This document shows, piece after piece, positions 1-32,410 of a stretch of DNA of 64,000 nucleotides; position 1 is the first letter of the stretch; each line of letters opens with the position of its first letter. The DNA lies in contig NW_026947492.1 in NCBI RefSeq assembly GCF_034190915.1, positions 18,939,501 to 19,003,500 on the forward strand, in the 5' to 3' direction. The position numbers and the translations under genes were made by a program. The notes beneath the pieces were generated by a model. The model was not told where the DNA came from and ran no database searches. It worked only from the letters and a program-made list of their open reading frames with translations. This DNA comes from Cavia porcellus. Its lineage: Eukaryota > Chordata > Mammalia > Rodentia > Caviidae.

Positions 1-105
1 TCACCAGGCAGTGGGGAGACAGAAGAAAGCTGACAGTGAGGATAAGGGGCTGGTTGCCTGACCCTAGACTCCTCCCCTGAGATGCCCAAGTTCTTCCTCT
101 CTCAG

Positions 106-7926
<7,821 letters not shown>

Positions 7927-7938
<12 letters not shown>

Positions 7939-8185
7939 CCCTTGATGAAGTAATGAGACCGTAGAGAGCCTCCCTGGGAGGGGGCGGGGGCCCTCCCCTG
8001 GTGAATGACAGCATGAACCTGGAGGAGCTGGAAGAGTCCTGTCCCCCTGCAGTGATGCAGTGAAGCCCCTTGGCCTTGGTAGCTTCAGTTGGTTTGGAAG
8101 TCATCAAGCTAGTGCTTTCCCTTGCATCTCGCTCTGACTGAGACCTGTTTGTATAAGAGACAATAAAGACGGACTGACCTAAACC
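7927..8185 (+). CDS. ROBO3: ROBO3 last exon: EPR-stop plus 3' UTR
   Basis: After acceptor ctccag, only twelve coding bases remain (EPR then TGA at 7936-7938). The rest is 3' UTR running to the poly(A) signal at 8162. The end coordinate is approximate. Confidence 0.9.
8162..8167 (+). terminator. ROBO3: ROBO3 poly(A) signal AATAAA
   Basis: Canonical AATAAA about 225 bases after the ROBO3 stop, followed within 30 bases by a GT-rich downstream element (tgtctgtctgtctcgtgtgg). Confidence 0.85.
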
Positions 8186-8189
8186 TTGG

Positions 8190-9215
8190 ATGTCTGTCTG
8201 TCTCGTGTGGTGAGCTGGCACCAAGGGGGCTGTGCCATTTGGTAGGTCAGTGCTCATAAGTTGTCTCTGTGTCCTCTTGAACGCCCATCAAAAGTACTAG
8301 GTGAAGACAAACACCAGGATACACTGACCTATTCCGGCCCCTAAAGGAGCTGAAGCCCCCTGTCCCGGGGCAATCAGAGGGACTTTCCAGATAACCTGGG
8401 AGCAGACACCTGCCCTGCCTTCAGAGGACAGAGGCAGGCCCTTCCTTGGCGCTTACCTCTCCGGTTTGTCTGCCCTTTTGTAAGGGAATGTGGTCACCAC
8501 AACAAAAGTTTTTTTAAAACCCAAAGCAAGGAGAGGCAATTGCCAGGCAAGAAGAAAGTATGCATTTCTGCATGCTTGAAGCTCCCTCGAGGAAGATGTC
8601 TGCAAAGGGACACCTCTTGACCAGTTCACCAGTTTGGGCCCAGAGGTGACTGATGTGGCCATGAATGTCACAGTGTCCATCACTTGCAGCCCACTTGGTG
8701 ATAGCCTGAGGAACTGTGTCCTTTTCCTTTGCTCCACCCTTGGCTCGGTGACTGCCCTGGACCCTGGTGCATGGCCTCTGCCCTCTAGGCTGTGGCCCCA
8801 ACAGTACCCTCCAGGCTGACCCAAGTGTACAAATCCCTCTCTCTCCTGCAGGCTGGCACACAGAGTTGGAATGTTTACAAAAGGAATTTTAGCAGAAAAC
8901 CCGAAAGTAAAGAGTTAGTATGGATTTGTACCTGAAACACCAATTCTTCTGGGATTGTGGAAACCCAGCTCAGAACGGCCTGATGAGCACATGCCCAGTC
9001 CCTGTGCCACCCACTTGGCTTCTGAACTCAGAGTGCACCTGCTTGACTTGGAGGACTAGTTCCCCCTCACAGGGCCCACTTCTGGATCACCCCTCCCCAG
9101 AGGCACCTTCCTATGCCCTTGGTCACCAGCCCCACCCTTGTGGACTCAACCCTTGACCTTTCCTGCCACCTGTGAGCCCAGCTCCCCCACTACTTAGCTT
9201 TCAGCGGCTCCCACC
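8190..9215. other. Spacer between the ROBO3 and ROBO4 3' ends
   Basis: About 1 kb of unique-looking sequence between two convergent poly(A) signals. I see no gene. ORFs here are short and uninterpretable. Confidence 0.6.
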
Positions 9216-9219
9216 ATGT

Positions 9220-10141
9220 TCATCTCTCTGCTCTCAAGTTTTATTGCAAGAGTATTCACCCACTAGCTGGCCATCACAGGTCTACCTTTTGTGGGATTTA
9301 GCATCTTTGCCTGTTTTTAAGGAACCATCTGGGACTCGTTTTTGAGCAGAGAGGCTGGAGCTGCAGAAGCAAGTTCTGTCTTCTCTCAGGCTGCCAGAGC
9401 CAGCAGACCCCAGACTCTCCCACCACCCCCTTTAGTAGGTTCTGCTTACACTTAGTGCTGCACCTCAGGCCCTGTACGCAATTGCAGAATGCAAATGACA
9501 GGGGTTCTCCCAGGGCCAGGGAAAGCTGGAGCCCTTCTTAACACATGTGCCATCCAGGTGCCTTCCCCAAGTGATGCCCCAGGAAATGATCTCACAAAGC
9601 TCAAGTCTTTATGGTTTTATAGCATCAAGTTCCAGAAGCTCAAAGTGACAGAGGGACGAGGAGGCAGGCTCCCCCACCTCTCTTTCTCCAGCTTCCTCCC
9701 TAGACCCATGGGAGCCCCTGGCTTTGGTCCTGGGTGGGACCTCAGTGCTGCCTCTTATGGGGAGGGTTGCACTGGCCTCAAGAGTGGGGGTGAGGCAGGG
9801 CTGAGAGAGGAGGCGCCCTTCTTCCATAGCCCCCCCCCAGCTGTAGGACCTTCTGTGGAGACCTCTCAGGCTCCCCATTTCCTGTGATCCCTAAGAGTGG
9901 GGAGAGCAGCTCCTTAGGCCAAAGGCCCAGGCTGTGGGGTGGCCATGAGGAGGAGACTCCTGGGGTCAGGTGGAGGTGATGTTTTGTTTCCAGAATGTTC
10001 CAGGACGGCTTTGCTCTCGTTTTCATCTCTCTTTTTTCTGGAGCAGTCTTGGTGGGAGAACTCTCCTGGAGGCACGGGCACAGGCCAGTCTTGTAAGCAG
10101 ACGGGAAGGGTGGCCCTGATGTCCTATCCCAGGGACACGGG
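9220..10141 (-). other. ROBO4: ROBO4 3' UTR
   Basis: Sequence between the ROBO4 stop codon (10142-10144) and the minus-strand AATAAA at 9240-9245. No repeat or gene is recognised in it, and the ORFs within it are unsupported. Confidence 0.6.
9240..9245 (-). terminator. ROBO4: ROBO4 poly(A) signal AATAAA (minus strand)
   Basis: tttatt on the plus strand reads AATAAA on the minus strand, about 900 bases past the ROBO4 stop. It is the best candidate end of the ROBO4 transcript and gives a 3' UTR of about 0.9 kb. Confidence 0.6.
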
Positions 10142-22429
<12,288 letters not shown>

Positions 22430-22600
22430 GGCCGCTTCAGTCCTGGCTCCTTATCCCAGCCACTTTGTCCTGTGGCTCTGACTTCACAGCGGTGAGCGAA
22501 GAGGGGCGGGACAGGGTGTTGGTAGTTGTTTGTGACTCTGTCCCAGTAGGGAAGCAGCTTTGAGGAAACTGATGCTTCCTGCCTGGCCCTCAGTGCCTTG
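22430..22600 (-). promoter_or_regulatory. ROBO4: Probable ROBO4 promoter and 5' UTR region
   Basis: Immediately upstream of the ROBO4 ATG. No TATA box is seen. There is a GC box (ggggcggg, 22503-22510) and closely spaced GGAA/TTCC cores (about 22561-22582) of the ETS type. Known: ETS-family factors drive ROBO4 in endothelium. The exact start site is inferred. Confidence 0.45.
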
Positions 22601-25400
22601 GAGAACTGGGAGGAGACCAGAGGCGAGAAACTTTCTGACCTCTACCCTTTAGCCAGAACCCCTGACCCAACTTCAGTCCTGAAGTTTACCTCCTGTTTAG
22701 TTTGGGGTTTTTGAAAAGGAAATCACTTACTGTAGGTTCATCCACACCCTTAACCCTTCAACCCCCAGGCTGTATTTAAGCCTTATCCCCAATCTCAGTG
22801 CTTATGTCTTTGTGTCCCAGTGGCCACCTGTTAGAGTGGGCTGGAGACCCACAGGGGGTCCTCGGAGGGTGCAGTGAGCAGAGGACACATGGCAGTGGTG
22901 GGACTGCAGGTCAAGGAGGCTAAGTGGAGGGAGCTGGGATGAATGGTCATGCTCCATTTCCCCAGGGACAGAGGGGGCTGGTGGGAGGAAGTGGGGAGAA
23001 AGGATGGAGAACCTCTGGGACAAGCTGGGAGCTTCTGACAGAATCTAAGGTCTGTCAGAATCTGACAGATTCTCTTACCTTCAGCTCAGAGGTAACGAAC
23101 CAGGCTTCTGTGAGACCTTGAATTGACCAGATACTTTAACCGTGCAAGTCACTTTTTTAGTGTCTTGACCTAGAAATAGGAATACCAGCAGGGGATGTAG
23201 CTCAGCAGCATACGTGCCTGCCTGGGAAATGCAAGATCCTAAGTTCAATTCCCAGTACAAAAACAAAACAAAACAAAAATATAGTAGTAGACCCTGCAGG
23301 GCCGACACATTGTAAGTGAAGGATTAGGCCACCCTAATGGTTCATGCATCCCATCACCATTTCAGCACCCTCTCTTGGGCCCTTTTTTAGGGCCTGGAGA
23401 GGAGGATGGAGTAGAAGATCTTTCTAGTGTCTGCAGCAGACAGGCTCTGCCCCGACAGCCCGGCCCCGCCCACAGGCTGGAGAGGCTTCACTCCCTCTCA
23501 GAGCCCAGCTCCTGTTTACAGGTCTCTTCCTTCCAGATCTGGAATCTCAGCCATTTCCTGGAGTTGTTCCCGGAAGGCCAAGGCCAGGCTATGGAGCTCA
23601 GGGGAAGAGTGTCCAGCCTTTGTTCTCAATTGTTGTGGTCAGCTACTCAGCAGGGCCCCTAACCCAGCTTACTCCTCCACCTTCCTCCACCTCCAGTCAG
23701 GTCACAGGGCCAGCCCAGCCCAAGCAGCCTACCAAGGGAAGGCTCCCTCTCCTCCTCCTCTTGGCCTCCCAAACTGAGATAGGATCTAAGGTTAAGAAAC
23801 AGTTGAGACAAGAGAACCCGATGGTCTCTACCATCTAAGGGCTTCCCTGAGGCAAAGAATAGCCTGAGTAAATGTGATGGGGTGACAGAGTCGGAGGGAT
23901 AGTAGTTGGGCTCACAGAATAGACCATGAATTGTCAGAGGTAGAAGCTCTAAGGATAGTGACCAAGTCAATGGTACAAGCCAGGGCTCATGGGGCCAAGG
24001 ATCTGTGGGTCCAGACAGGTAAGTGGCTGTTAGCCAAGGAAGAGACAGGAAAGGAGGTGATGGGGAAACTGGATTTACTTGTACTCATGGCTAATTTGAG
24101 ATTTCCCAGTTACACAACCCCCAACAGTGGCTGAGGTAACCTCTGACCCCCAAGAATGTTGCTACGAACAGTCCTCCTTCTTGATCCTGCATTGCATTTA
24201 GGGAGACTAAATTCTCTCTTAGTGTTTTAATGCCAATTTGATTTTATTGAAATATCTACAATCCAGAAGGATGGTGTAGTTTCTCTGGGCGTGGGGTATG
24301 GGGAGAAAGCCAGTCTCAAAAGAATTCGGATCCATCAGTAGCACTGTCCTGAGCCTGAAGAGAGGTGTCAGTGCCACACCATAGGGATGGAGCCCCAGGG
24401 GCTGTGACAGCCAAGTGCCCCACGCCTGAGGATCACAGCATCTCCCAACTCTCAGACTCTGAAGAGCCATTAGCAAAGCCCTGAAGGGAACTGGAGGGGC
24501 GAGTCCCTCTGAGCAGTTCCAAGAGGGCATTTGCCACTTTCCCCTCACTCAGTCCAAGCACCCAGGGGACTTGGAGGTACATGGACTGGTGGCCAATGGG
24601 ACTTCCCAAAGGGAGGTGTGTCTGGATGGCTCCCAGGGGTCACGTGTCATTTCCAGCAAGCAGGTCCACCAGCAGTCCGATTGTCTCATTTCCACAAACT
24701 GAGGAAGAGCCGGCAGCCTGAGTCACCAGGATGATGTGGAAGGTCGGGAGCCACCTCCTGTTATTTTAGGGAGACTGGTCTGGGGCCCTGGTGACACACA
24801 GACCCAGTCACCAAACCACATGGTACCTTTCTTTGGACCCCAGTTCTAGTGCTTTGCATTTGTTGCAAGCATCTCTGTCTCAGTTGTTTGCAGAAGAAGA
24901 AAAGGACCAGGAACTCTTCCAAATGACCCCCGTGAAGGAAATTTCTCTTCACCATAATCCTGGCTTCTCAGGCTGCCTGTGGTGTTTTCTGAAGATGCAG
25001 CTGGATCTCCTGCTGCTAAACTGGCAGAGTAAAAATGGGACGAACTCTGGTGGGATTAGAAGCCAGTTACACTTCCACTGAGACCTGGCTCCACCAATCT
25101 CTCCCTGACCAGCACGACCACACCTAGACACTCCCTGGAGCCCTGACACCTCATTCAGTCACATCTGCATGTTTCTTTTCTTTCTTCTTTGTTTGAGTCA
25201 AGTTGGTCCCAGTCTCTACAAAGTCTCTTCTTTGTTCCAAGAGGCCAATAGCTGATAGGAAACTGAGTCAAGTGAGGACAGAATAATGATCTATATTTGC
25301 TGGCTGGAGACACTGCTCCTGTTACTGGTTGTTGGATCTCAGGGAAATTCTTTCTGGGTTCCTGGTGCCCTGAACAAAGACTTGAACAAGACACGCAGAA
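22600..25400. other. ROBO4 upstream unique sequence
   Basis: Apart from an ID element at 23190 I see no gene or clear repeat. It may hold ROBO4 regulatory DNA, but nothing in the sequence proves this. Confidence 0.4.
23190..23281 (+). repeat. ID SINE
   Basis: gcaggggatgtagctcagca, tgcctgcctgggaaatgcaa, ttcaattcccagtacaaaa and an (AAAAC)n tail. Confidence 0.85.
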
Positions 25401-25750
25401 AAGGTAGTGCGATATGTCCAGATTTATCAAGGGAGCATGAGAGCGGGCTGAACATACTGGTGACATGAGGCCAAGAAAAGTGTCTTTCATATCTGCAATT
25501 CCTAGATTGACTTCTCAGGCAAATAAGGCATTCAGATGGTTGATCCATCAAAAACCTCACAGGACTTTGGAGCCAGATTGAAACTGTCCTATCAAAGACT
25601 TGCTTGGTTTCATGCCAGATGTAAATGAATTGAAAATAGCCCTTTTCTGATTGGCCCAGCATACACTGCTCAGGAACGGAAGTCATCCTGGGTTCTGTGT
25701 TCTATGCATGTGCCTTGGGTCTCCAGGATTTGGACAGATTACACTCAGTT

Positions 25751-25850
25751 CTTTTTGTTTGTTTGTTTGTTTGTTTGTTTGGTACCAGGAGTCAAACTCA
25801 AGACCTTGCACTTGCCAGGCAGGCACTTTGCCGCTGAGCCCTGCCCCACA
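25751..25850 (-). repeat. ID SINE with (TTTG)n tail
   Basis: The plus strand shows (TTTG)n at 25756-25781, then ggtaccaggagtcaaactca and ccttgcacttgccaggcagg. The tail is an expanded CAAA microsatellite. Confidence 0.85.
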
Positions 25851-26649
25851 CCGGTACTTTGACCAATCTTGCCAGTCTTAATTTCCTACCCCATCTCTCC
25901 CTGAGAGACATAATTTGCATACTCTTTTATGGGATGCCAAGGGGGTAGAGGTCTCTTTTTCCATGCAGCTGCCTTCTGTTAAAAGAGGCCCTAGGCCCTG
26001 CCTACAGGGCGTTATGTGCTCTTGGATTATTTTGGAAGCTGGAGCTCACCATCTGGGCTGCACAGAACCTATCAGAAGACCATGAGGAAAGAGTACCTAT
26101 GTGTCAGGAACTGCCAGGCTGCCTGTTGAACAGAGAAATCTCAGTGCATTTGTCAGGAGGATCGTGGGCTGTAGCCCGGATGGTCCTCTGACGGTGGATC
26201 TTTCGAAGCCTTGAATGGACAAATTTTACTATTAGATTGAGGAGGCAGAGGCCAAATAGGAAAAGTAGCAGATCAAAATATTTCCTGGTCTGTCTTAAAG
26301 GGTGGACTGAAGGAGACAGCCTGCAATTTGCTGTTATTCAGGAGACATTTACTAAGGAGTTTTATTTTCATGCTTCATGTGGAGAGGGAAGCATAGTGAA
26401 CAGGGTTATTAGATAAACTAGTAGGAGTCTGAGAGTCATGGCCCCAGTGAGATAACCCACATTCTGAGTCTAATTAAAAGCAAGGGTCCTGCTACAGGTG
26501 CCCACGTAAGGTGTGGTGGATTGGAGGTCATTAGTGACAATTTATCTGCCCTCAGAGCGATATTGAAGTCTTGTTTTTTGAAGAGTCTTGGCTCTCTCAA
26601 AGGTTCATAGGAATATCTTTCTTCTTTTGGTTGGTTCTTTCCCTCAAGT

Positions 26650-27360
26650 AGTTCAGGTGGAGCTGTTTATCCAAGAAAAGTGAAACCAGCTATCCATCTC
26701 TGTCACCTTTACAGCAGTGGGTGACAGAGATCACTGAAGGAGGGTCCCTCCATTTTGGTTTTCATTGGTCCATAGGGAGGCTCTGCTTCCCAAGTTTTAA
26801 TGAGTACTTGGTCTCCAGGGTGGAGACCTATACGGTCAGGAGCCAGCAGGACCTCCTGTCCATACAGTTAGATAGCTTGTACTTGGCCCAGGTTAATAAG
26901 ATACATAACAGTCTTGTGGGATCTGGGCCCATCACCCTATTAAAAGGTAGAAAAATCTCTAAAATAGCATCTCAAATAGGCTCATGTTTCTCCTAGTGTT
27001 AGGGTTAGTTTGAATGTTTAAGAAGGCTATTGGCAATCATCAGAGCCAAGACTCAGAAGTCTGTTGGCAAAGCTTTGCCAGCACTTTCTTTGTGGTCTGG
27101 TTGACTCTTTCAGCCTCTCCACATGACTAAGATCTCTATGCAAAATGGAAAACGTTCTTTATTCCTAAAGTCTTTGCCATCTCTTGAGTTACCTGAGAAG
27201 TAAAAAAAAAAAAAAAAAAAAAAAAGGTCTCTTGTTACTCTGAAGGGACCAGGGTAGCCCACACCAGGGAATGATTTTTTTGAGAAGCACCTTGACTACT
27301 TTCATGGTCTTTTCTGGATGGATAGAAAGGACCTCGATCCAACCTACAAAGGTGTCAATT
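26650..27360 (-). pseudogene. pol: ERV class I integrase remnant
   Basis: Pieces in order: VGWIEVLSIHPEK (core), SCGEAERVNQTTKK (after the catalytic Glu region), then GDQVLIKTWE and the C-terminal beta module up to PTAVKVTEMDSW. Several frameshifts and stops separate them. Confidence 0.8.
27202..27225. repeat. A-rich run
   Basis: About 24 consecutive adenines within the ERV remnant. Probably a degenerate tail or slippage tract. Confidence 0.9.
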
Positions 27361-27584
27361 TGGACCAATATTTGTTTAAAGTCCCCAAACAGTGGCAGAT
27401 AAGCAAGGTCTAATTGCTAGCCCTCTCCAGGATTATATCCTTCTCCATGGTACATGCTCCTACAAAAGAAATGATCTGAGTTTTCCAGAATTGTTATAAG
27501 AACAGAGTGGGTAAGCTTTGTGGACGTGTTGAGTTGCTACTTCTAGTCCTGTGAAAATTCAAGTGACCATTCCCTCTATCTATT

Positions 27585-27733
27585 TGGTTTTTTTGAGACA
27601 GGGTCTTGTTGTTTAGTCCAGGACACTCCTGAACTCACTATGTAGCCTAAGCTGGCCTCAAACTTGTGGCAATCCTCCTGCCTCAGCCTCCTGAGTGCTG
27701 GGATTACAAGGATGTGCCATCATGCTCAGTACC
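27585..27733 (-). repeat. B1 SINE
   Basis: The plus strand reads gagacagggtcttgttgttt, ctgcctcagcctcctgagtg and ctgggattacaaggatgtgc, the reverse of a B1 with the internal duplication. Inserted in the ERV. Confidence 0.85.
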
Positions 27734-27905
27734 TTTCCCACCCCTTTCTATATGGAAAGAATAATGAAGGGTTTTTGTACCTTCCCATTGTGTCTCTTGA
27801 AGAAGGACACTCCTCCTTCCAACATCACCAAAACCCCTTGTTAAGTCCTCCTTGTCCTAAGGTCCATTTATCTTCCTGGTGGGTAAAGACTAGTTTTAAG
27901 GGGCT

Positions 27906-28022
27906 TTTTCTTTCTTTCTTTCTTTCTTTCTTTTTTTTTTTTTTTTTTTTTGTACCAGGAATCACACTCAGGGCCTTGCACTTGCCAGGCAGGCGCTGTG
28001 CTGCTGAACTACATCCCTGATC
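27906..28022 (-). repeat. ID SINE with (TTTC)n tail
   Basis: (tttc)n then poly-T, taccaggaatcacactcagg and gcacttgccaggcaggcgct. Inserted in the ERV. Confidence 0.88.
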
Positions 28023-29035
28023 CTAGACCAGTTTTAACATCTCCTGTGGAACTGGTAATAAGGCCAGAGTCTCAAAGGGATATAAGGTTCCCCTTTCTGC
28101 CTCTCTCTAAGCCTTTCAGTTTTCCCAGGAGACTTCAAACATGTCCCTTTGCATGAATGACAGTGTGATGAATGCCAGTAACCTGTCTAGGAAGGTCTGC
28201 TTCCAGGAGTTACAGACTTTCTAGCTTGTACTTCATAGATGGTTTATTAGTTAACAAGCCTCTTTTTTTTTCAGATTGCTTCATGGCCCCATAGCACCAG
28301 AAAAGCATACAGTGGTGCCTGGGTTCACAAATATAATTTGTTTTATGATTTTGGAACAGATGGCCATGTTTGTGCTTGTGCAGGAAAGATGGCTGTGGTC
28401 ATGTTTGTCACTCTGTGTGGAGTTTGCAAACAAACAAACAAAAAATTGGCTGAATGTGTCTGTTTGCAAACCAAATTGCTTGCAAGCAAACCAAGGTTAC
28501 CAATGTGTTTGGAATCTGTATAATGCTAGGTTTCTCACCTTCTCCTTATATCAATGCTTGAGTAAAGGCTGTGAACAGAGGTCCCTGGGGCAGGGGTTTG
28601 GCTTCAGTGACCTGCTGTGAACTCACAGCTGCATAACCTGCCCCTTGATAATGTCTGTCTTGGCAAAAGCTACTTCCATCAGCGAGCCGATGCCTCCCGG
28701 ATCTTAGAGGGGAAGGCACTGTATCCTGCCTGACTGTACAGGTCTGGGAAAGCATGTGTTCACAAGAGAGGCTGCAGGCGTTGCTGAGGCAGGAATAGAC
28801 ATAGTTCAACCTGACTGGCATCTGGAAGCACAGGCTGGTATTTGGTAAGCCACTCCCTGTCAACTTTTAGCTCCAGAATAGCGCTGACCTGATGGGATCC
28901 GGACTTGTAGTCTTTATCCCAAAGGTAGCTGCATGGCTTCTTTCGTTAGCCTAGTTGTATTTGTTGCCCTCAGCCAGGCAAGGTGGCCATCCAGCAACCA
29001 CTCCCTCTAACTGATTTAGAAAAGTATGCCACTTG

Positions 29036-29125
29036 GGGCTGGGGGTTTAGCTCAGTGGCACAAGGGCCGGCCTGTCAAGCACCAGGTCATGAGTTTGATC
29101 CTTAGTATCCCCCAAAAGAGAGAAA
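29036..29125 (+). repeat. ID SINE
   Basis: ggggctgggggtttagctca, tcatgagtttgatccttagt and an A-rich end. Inserted in the ERV between RT and RNase H remnants. Confidence 0.88.
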
Positions 29126-29218
29126 AAGTATGGCACTGAATGAGGTTGCTGCCCAGGTTTAACCCCAAAGCCTAAAGCAAGTCCTCTGTTTTTTGGTGCT
29201 TAGAGGAAGAAGGGCTTT

Positions 29219-29307
29219 CTTTTTTGGGGGGAGTACCAGGGATCAAACTTATGACTTCATACTTGCCAGGTAAGTGCTTACGCCACTGAGCTAAATCCCC
29301 AGCAAGA
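29219..29307 (-). repeat. ID SINE
   Basis: agtaccagggatcaaactta, acttgccaggtaagtgctta and gccactgagctaaatcccca on the plus strand. It lies about 100 bases from the preceding ID in opposite orientation. Confidence 0.88.
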
Positions 29308-29649
29308 AGAGCTTTCTTAAGCACTTATTCCCAGGGCTAAAGCTTGAACAGCACAAAGTTTACTCAATCACTTTTGCCCATTCTAAAAGCTCAGACTCAG
29401 GATCTCTACAGTCTCATACAAAGGTTTTGCCATTAGTCCAAAATTAAGTGTCCAGGTTCAGCAGAAGCTGACCATTTCCAGGAAGGAACAAAGCTGTTGT
29501 CTGGTGGTAGCAGTCCCAAGTCATAGATAGCCTGGATCCGGTCCATGGACAGTTGTGACCCCCTGAGTGTAAGAATGTATCCCACGTATCCATCTCTCTG
29601 AAGGAATATTTGAGCTTTTTCCTTTGGGATTTTTTAAATCCCTTTTTAC

Positions 29650-30140
29650 TTAGAAAATTGAGAGTTTGAATAGTGCAATAGCTTCCAACTTGGCCTGCAG
29701 ATTAGAATACCATCTATGTGTATGGTAGGACAGGCCCCTGTTTAAACTCTGAGTTCCTTAAATCTTGGCTCCATGTCCAAACCGCAAGGTGGGGACTATT
29801 TCTAAAGCCCTCTGGGAGAACTGTCCAAGGGTATTGTTGTTTGTCCTTTGAAGTGGGATTTTCCCATTCAAAGGCAAACAGGAAGTGGGAGTCTGGACGG
29901 AAAGGAATAGAAAACAAAGTATCTCTGAAGTCCGAGACAGAACAAATTTGTGTCTGCTGGAACCAGGAGAGGATTGTATAGAAAGCTGCCGCTAGAGGGC
30001 GGATTGGGATGAGACCGAGGTTTAGCATCCTCTGCCGTTTTCCTGATGGTTTACGTGGGGAGGGAGGGAGTCTTATCAGGGGACCGCAAGGCCACAGAAA
30101 GCTATGCTGGGAGGGCTGGCTAGACACTGTTTTCAACTGG
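29650..30140 (-). pseudogene. pol: ERV class I reverse transcriptase remnant
   Basis: The longest open piece runs 30136-29714. It shows DFRDTLFSIPFRPDSHFLFA and then TVLPEGFRNSPHL, the segment leading to the catalytic YxDD of gammaretroviral RT. The catalytic motif that should follow is interrupted by stops and altered, so it cannot be active. Confidence 0.82.
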
Positions 30141-30469
30141 GAAATTGACTGCTATCTTTTAGTTTTATTAGCTACAGGCATTGCTGTGTTTGTCTCCTGG
30201 TCCCTACCCAGGTATTCGACTGTAGCATGCAGCAGATCCATCTGCTAATTCGGTCAGGGAGGCCTGGTTTCACCAGGTAAAATCCACCTTGGCCTTTGCT
30301 AACATTGGATAACTGTCCCCAAAGTTCCTAGTGAATGTCTTCTTAGTAAGGGAGAATGACATCGTGAGACAATGAGAAACTCATGGTTGAACATTTTAAC
30401 CTTCAAATCCACATGTCAAAGCTGCAGTAAAGAAGCTCTGATGATGGCTTCCCTCAGCCCCAACTGTGG

Positions 30470-30560
30470 TTGTAGATCCAGAGGAGGGTTTTCCAGGGAA
30501 AGAAGTTAAAACAGAGTAAGCTGCCCCTGTGTCCAAAGGGAATTGAATTTGCTCACCATG
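30470..30560 (-). pseudogene. pro: ERV class I protease remnant
   Basis: One frame reads FPLDTGAAYSVLT, an aspartic protease active-site motif (D-T-G) in the gammaretroviral setting. Stops lie on both sides. Only this core is convincing. Confidence 0.75.
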
Positions 30561-32410
30561 ATGTCTGGAGTCCTGCAGGGGTCCTCAGAGGAGATGGAGA
30601 AGTCCATGGACGGGACACTGCAGTTTGACCTGGGCCCCTTCAGGCCCATCAGGGTGGGAGATGAGGATTTTAGCTGGCCTAGTCCCGCTCCGAGAGCAGG
30701 GCCAGTCAACCCTGCAGGGTCATGAACCAGACACATCAGCCACCAGATACAGAGAGCAGGATTCATGTGGTGGCCGTGAACCAGTTTTCTTGCAGTTACA
30801 ACAGGGACTCTTTACTTAGTCAGCCCTAGGTTTTCCCTTGCACTGGGTGAACTTAAAGCATTGCTAATGGCAACCATCATAACTCTGGCCAGACTTTTCC
30901 TCAGTTCCTCTCCTTTTCATTCTCTCCAGATCCCAACGTGTGAACACAGAAAAGGCTGTGTCCTGCCATAGGATCACAGGGATTTGGGGGCCCATCTGAA
31001 GTTTTTAAAAAAAATTTGGGTCAAATTATCAAATCTGGAGTTAATGACTAATGAAATTCTGTCCTGTTAGTGTCTATTCACCCTGGGAAGGTGGATCCAG
31101 GTTAGTATATTTATAGAAACTTCTAGTAATCATCTGTGAAAAACAGGTGAGTTTCCTCTTTGCCCGGTGTGACCTCTCTCACCTTTTCATAATCAGCAGA
31201 TTTCTTTTTATTCCCAAGATGAATATTTCCATCTTTTTATTCCCAAGATGAGAATAGCCGTCGTTTTAGACCTTGTGTTTAGTCCACTCCCAGTGTTACA
31301 GCCCAGTGTGGGTCTGTTGGAGGCATGGTAACCTCTCTGTTCCTGAAGCATTGCTCATCTGCTATTTCCTAGCCTTCCAGAATTCTCTGTTTTTCTTCTG
31401 GGTTACAGGAAGTGGCCAAAACAAATGAGAGGCAAAAGCAAGGGTCATAGTGTGAAACCTACTTGCAAGCTACTAAGATGGTCTGAAAATCAGTTTACAC
31501 ATTCTTTGCATTGTTGGAATTTCTCTGACTCACAGAAGAACCTGGACTCAAAGAGTCCCCTCTTCTCCTGGTATCAAGAACCCAGCCGAGAGGCCCAATT
31601 GTCTGTCTTAAGGGTATGGTGAGAAAAGTAAAAAACAGAGACAAGTTTAGTCATACATGAATGTCTCCCGATGGGTCTTCCTCCAACACACTACACCCCC
31701 CACTGTTCATTGGGTGTATGGTGTATACAATGGAGGGCAGGGCTAGTGAAAGATTCCAATTTGCCCAAAAACTCAGACTCAAGATGGCGTAGATGTGAAG
31801 TGCTAAGAGGGATCTTGCCCTGGAAGATAATCTTGGGGTGACTTAAGACAGGGTAGGTGATCTTATGCTTAGAAGAGTCAATGGGAACTCTTAGATGAGT
31901 GGTTCCAATAATCCCAAACTTGCATTTCATCCTTCAGGGAAGTATGCAAAAGTAACCATTGTGAATTTATGGTCCCCAGCATCCTGGGATCTTTCTTAGG
32001 GGCAGGATGATCCAGGAGGGGAAGAAACTCTGCTCTATGTCCTGTAAAGCTAAAATCCATTTGAGAGATGTGAGCAGGAAGAGAGCTGGGGAATACTGAG
32101 CTTCTCTGAGGAACTGGCTAAGAGGCTTATGATAATTTGGAGAGGGTGGGACTGATTTACTGGCCCAAGGGCTGTAAGGAAGAGACCTCCCAGTATGCTT
32201 TCCTTCATTAAAAAAGCTGGGAGACCCATATCCCCCTGAGAGACAGGTGGGAGTCTGAGGAGGGGATCATCAATAAGTCAATGTCTTTTGGTGATGGTGG
32301 TGGGGCTTCTTTAAGGACCATAGTTCTTGGATCTTTGCAGAGGGATGGGTTTGGATAAAGAGCTATAAAGGCTTGAGCATCAGGGCTTTCAGACCACTTT
32401 CCATGCATTT

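Larger units (their letters stand above)
26600..32410 (-). mobile_element. Class I (gammaretrovirus-like) endogenous retrovirus, decayed internal region
   Basis: Remnants in retroviral order along the minus strand: a gag-like proline-rich stretch (32408-32208), a degenerate nucleocapsid-like C-X-C segment (about 30810-30840), protease (30545-30470), reverse transcriptase (about 30140-29650), the connection to RNase H (about 29030-28900) and integrase core to C-terminal GPY-type module (27360-26650). Each lies in short open segments interrupted by stops and frameshifts, and SINEs are inserted into it. It is defective. I could not place the LTRs, so both ends are approximate. Confidence 0.8.

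Noticed and set aside
25400..25700. A possible LTR of the class I ERV
   Set aside because: No TG...CA boundary pair or matching second copy could be found, so I did not annotate it.
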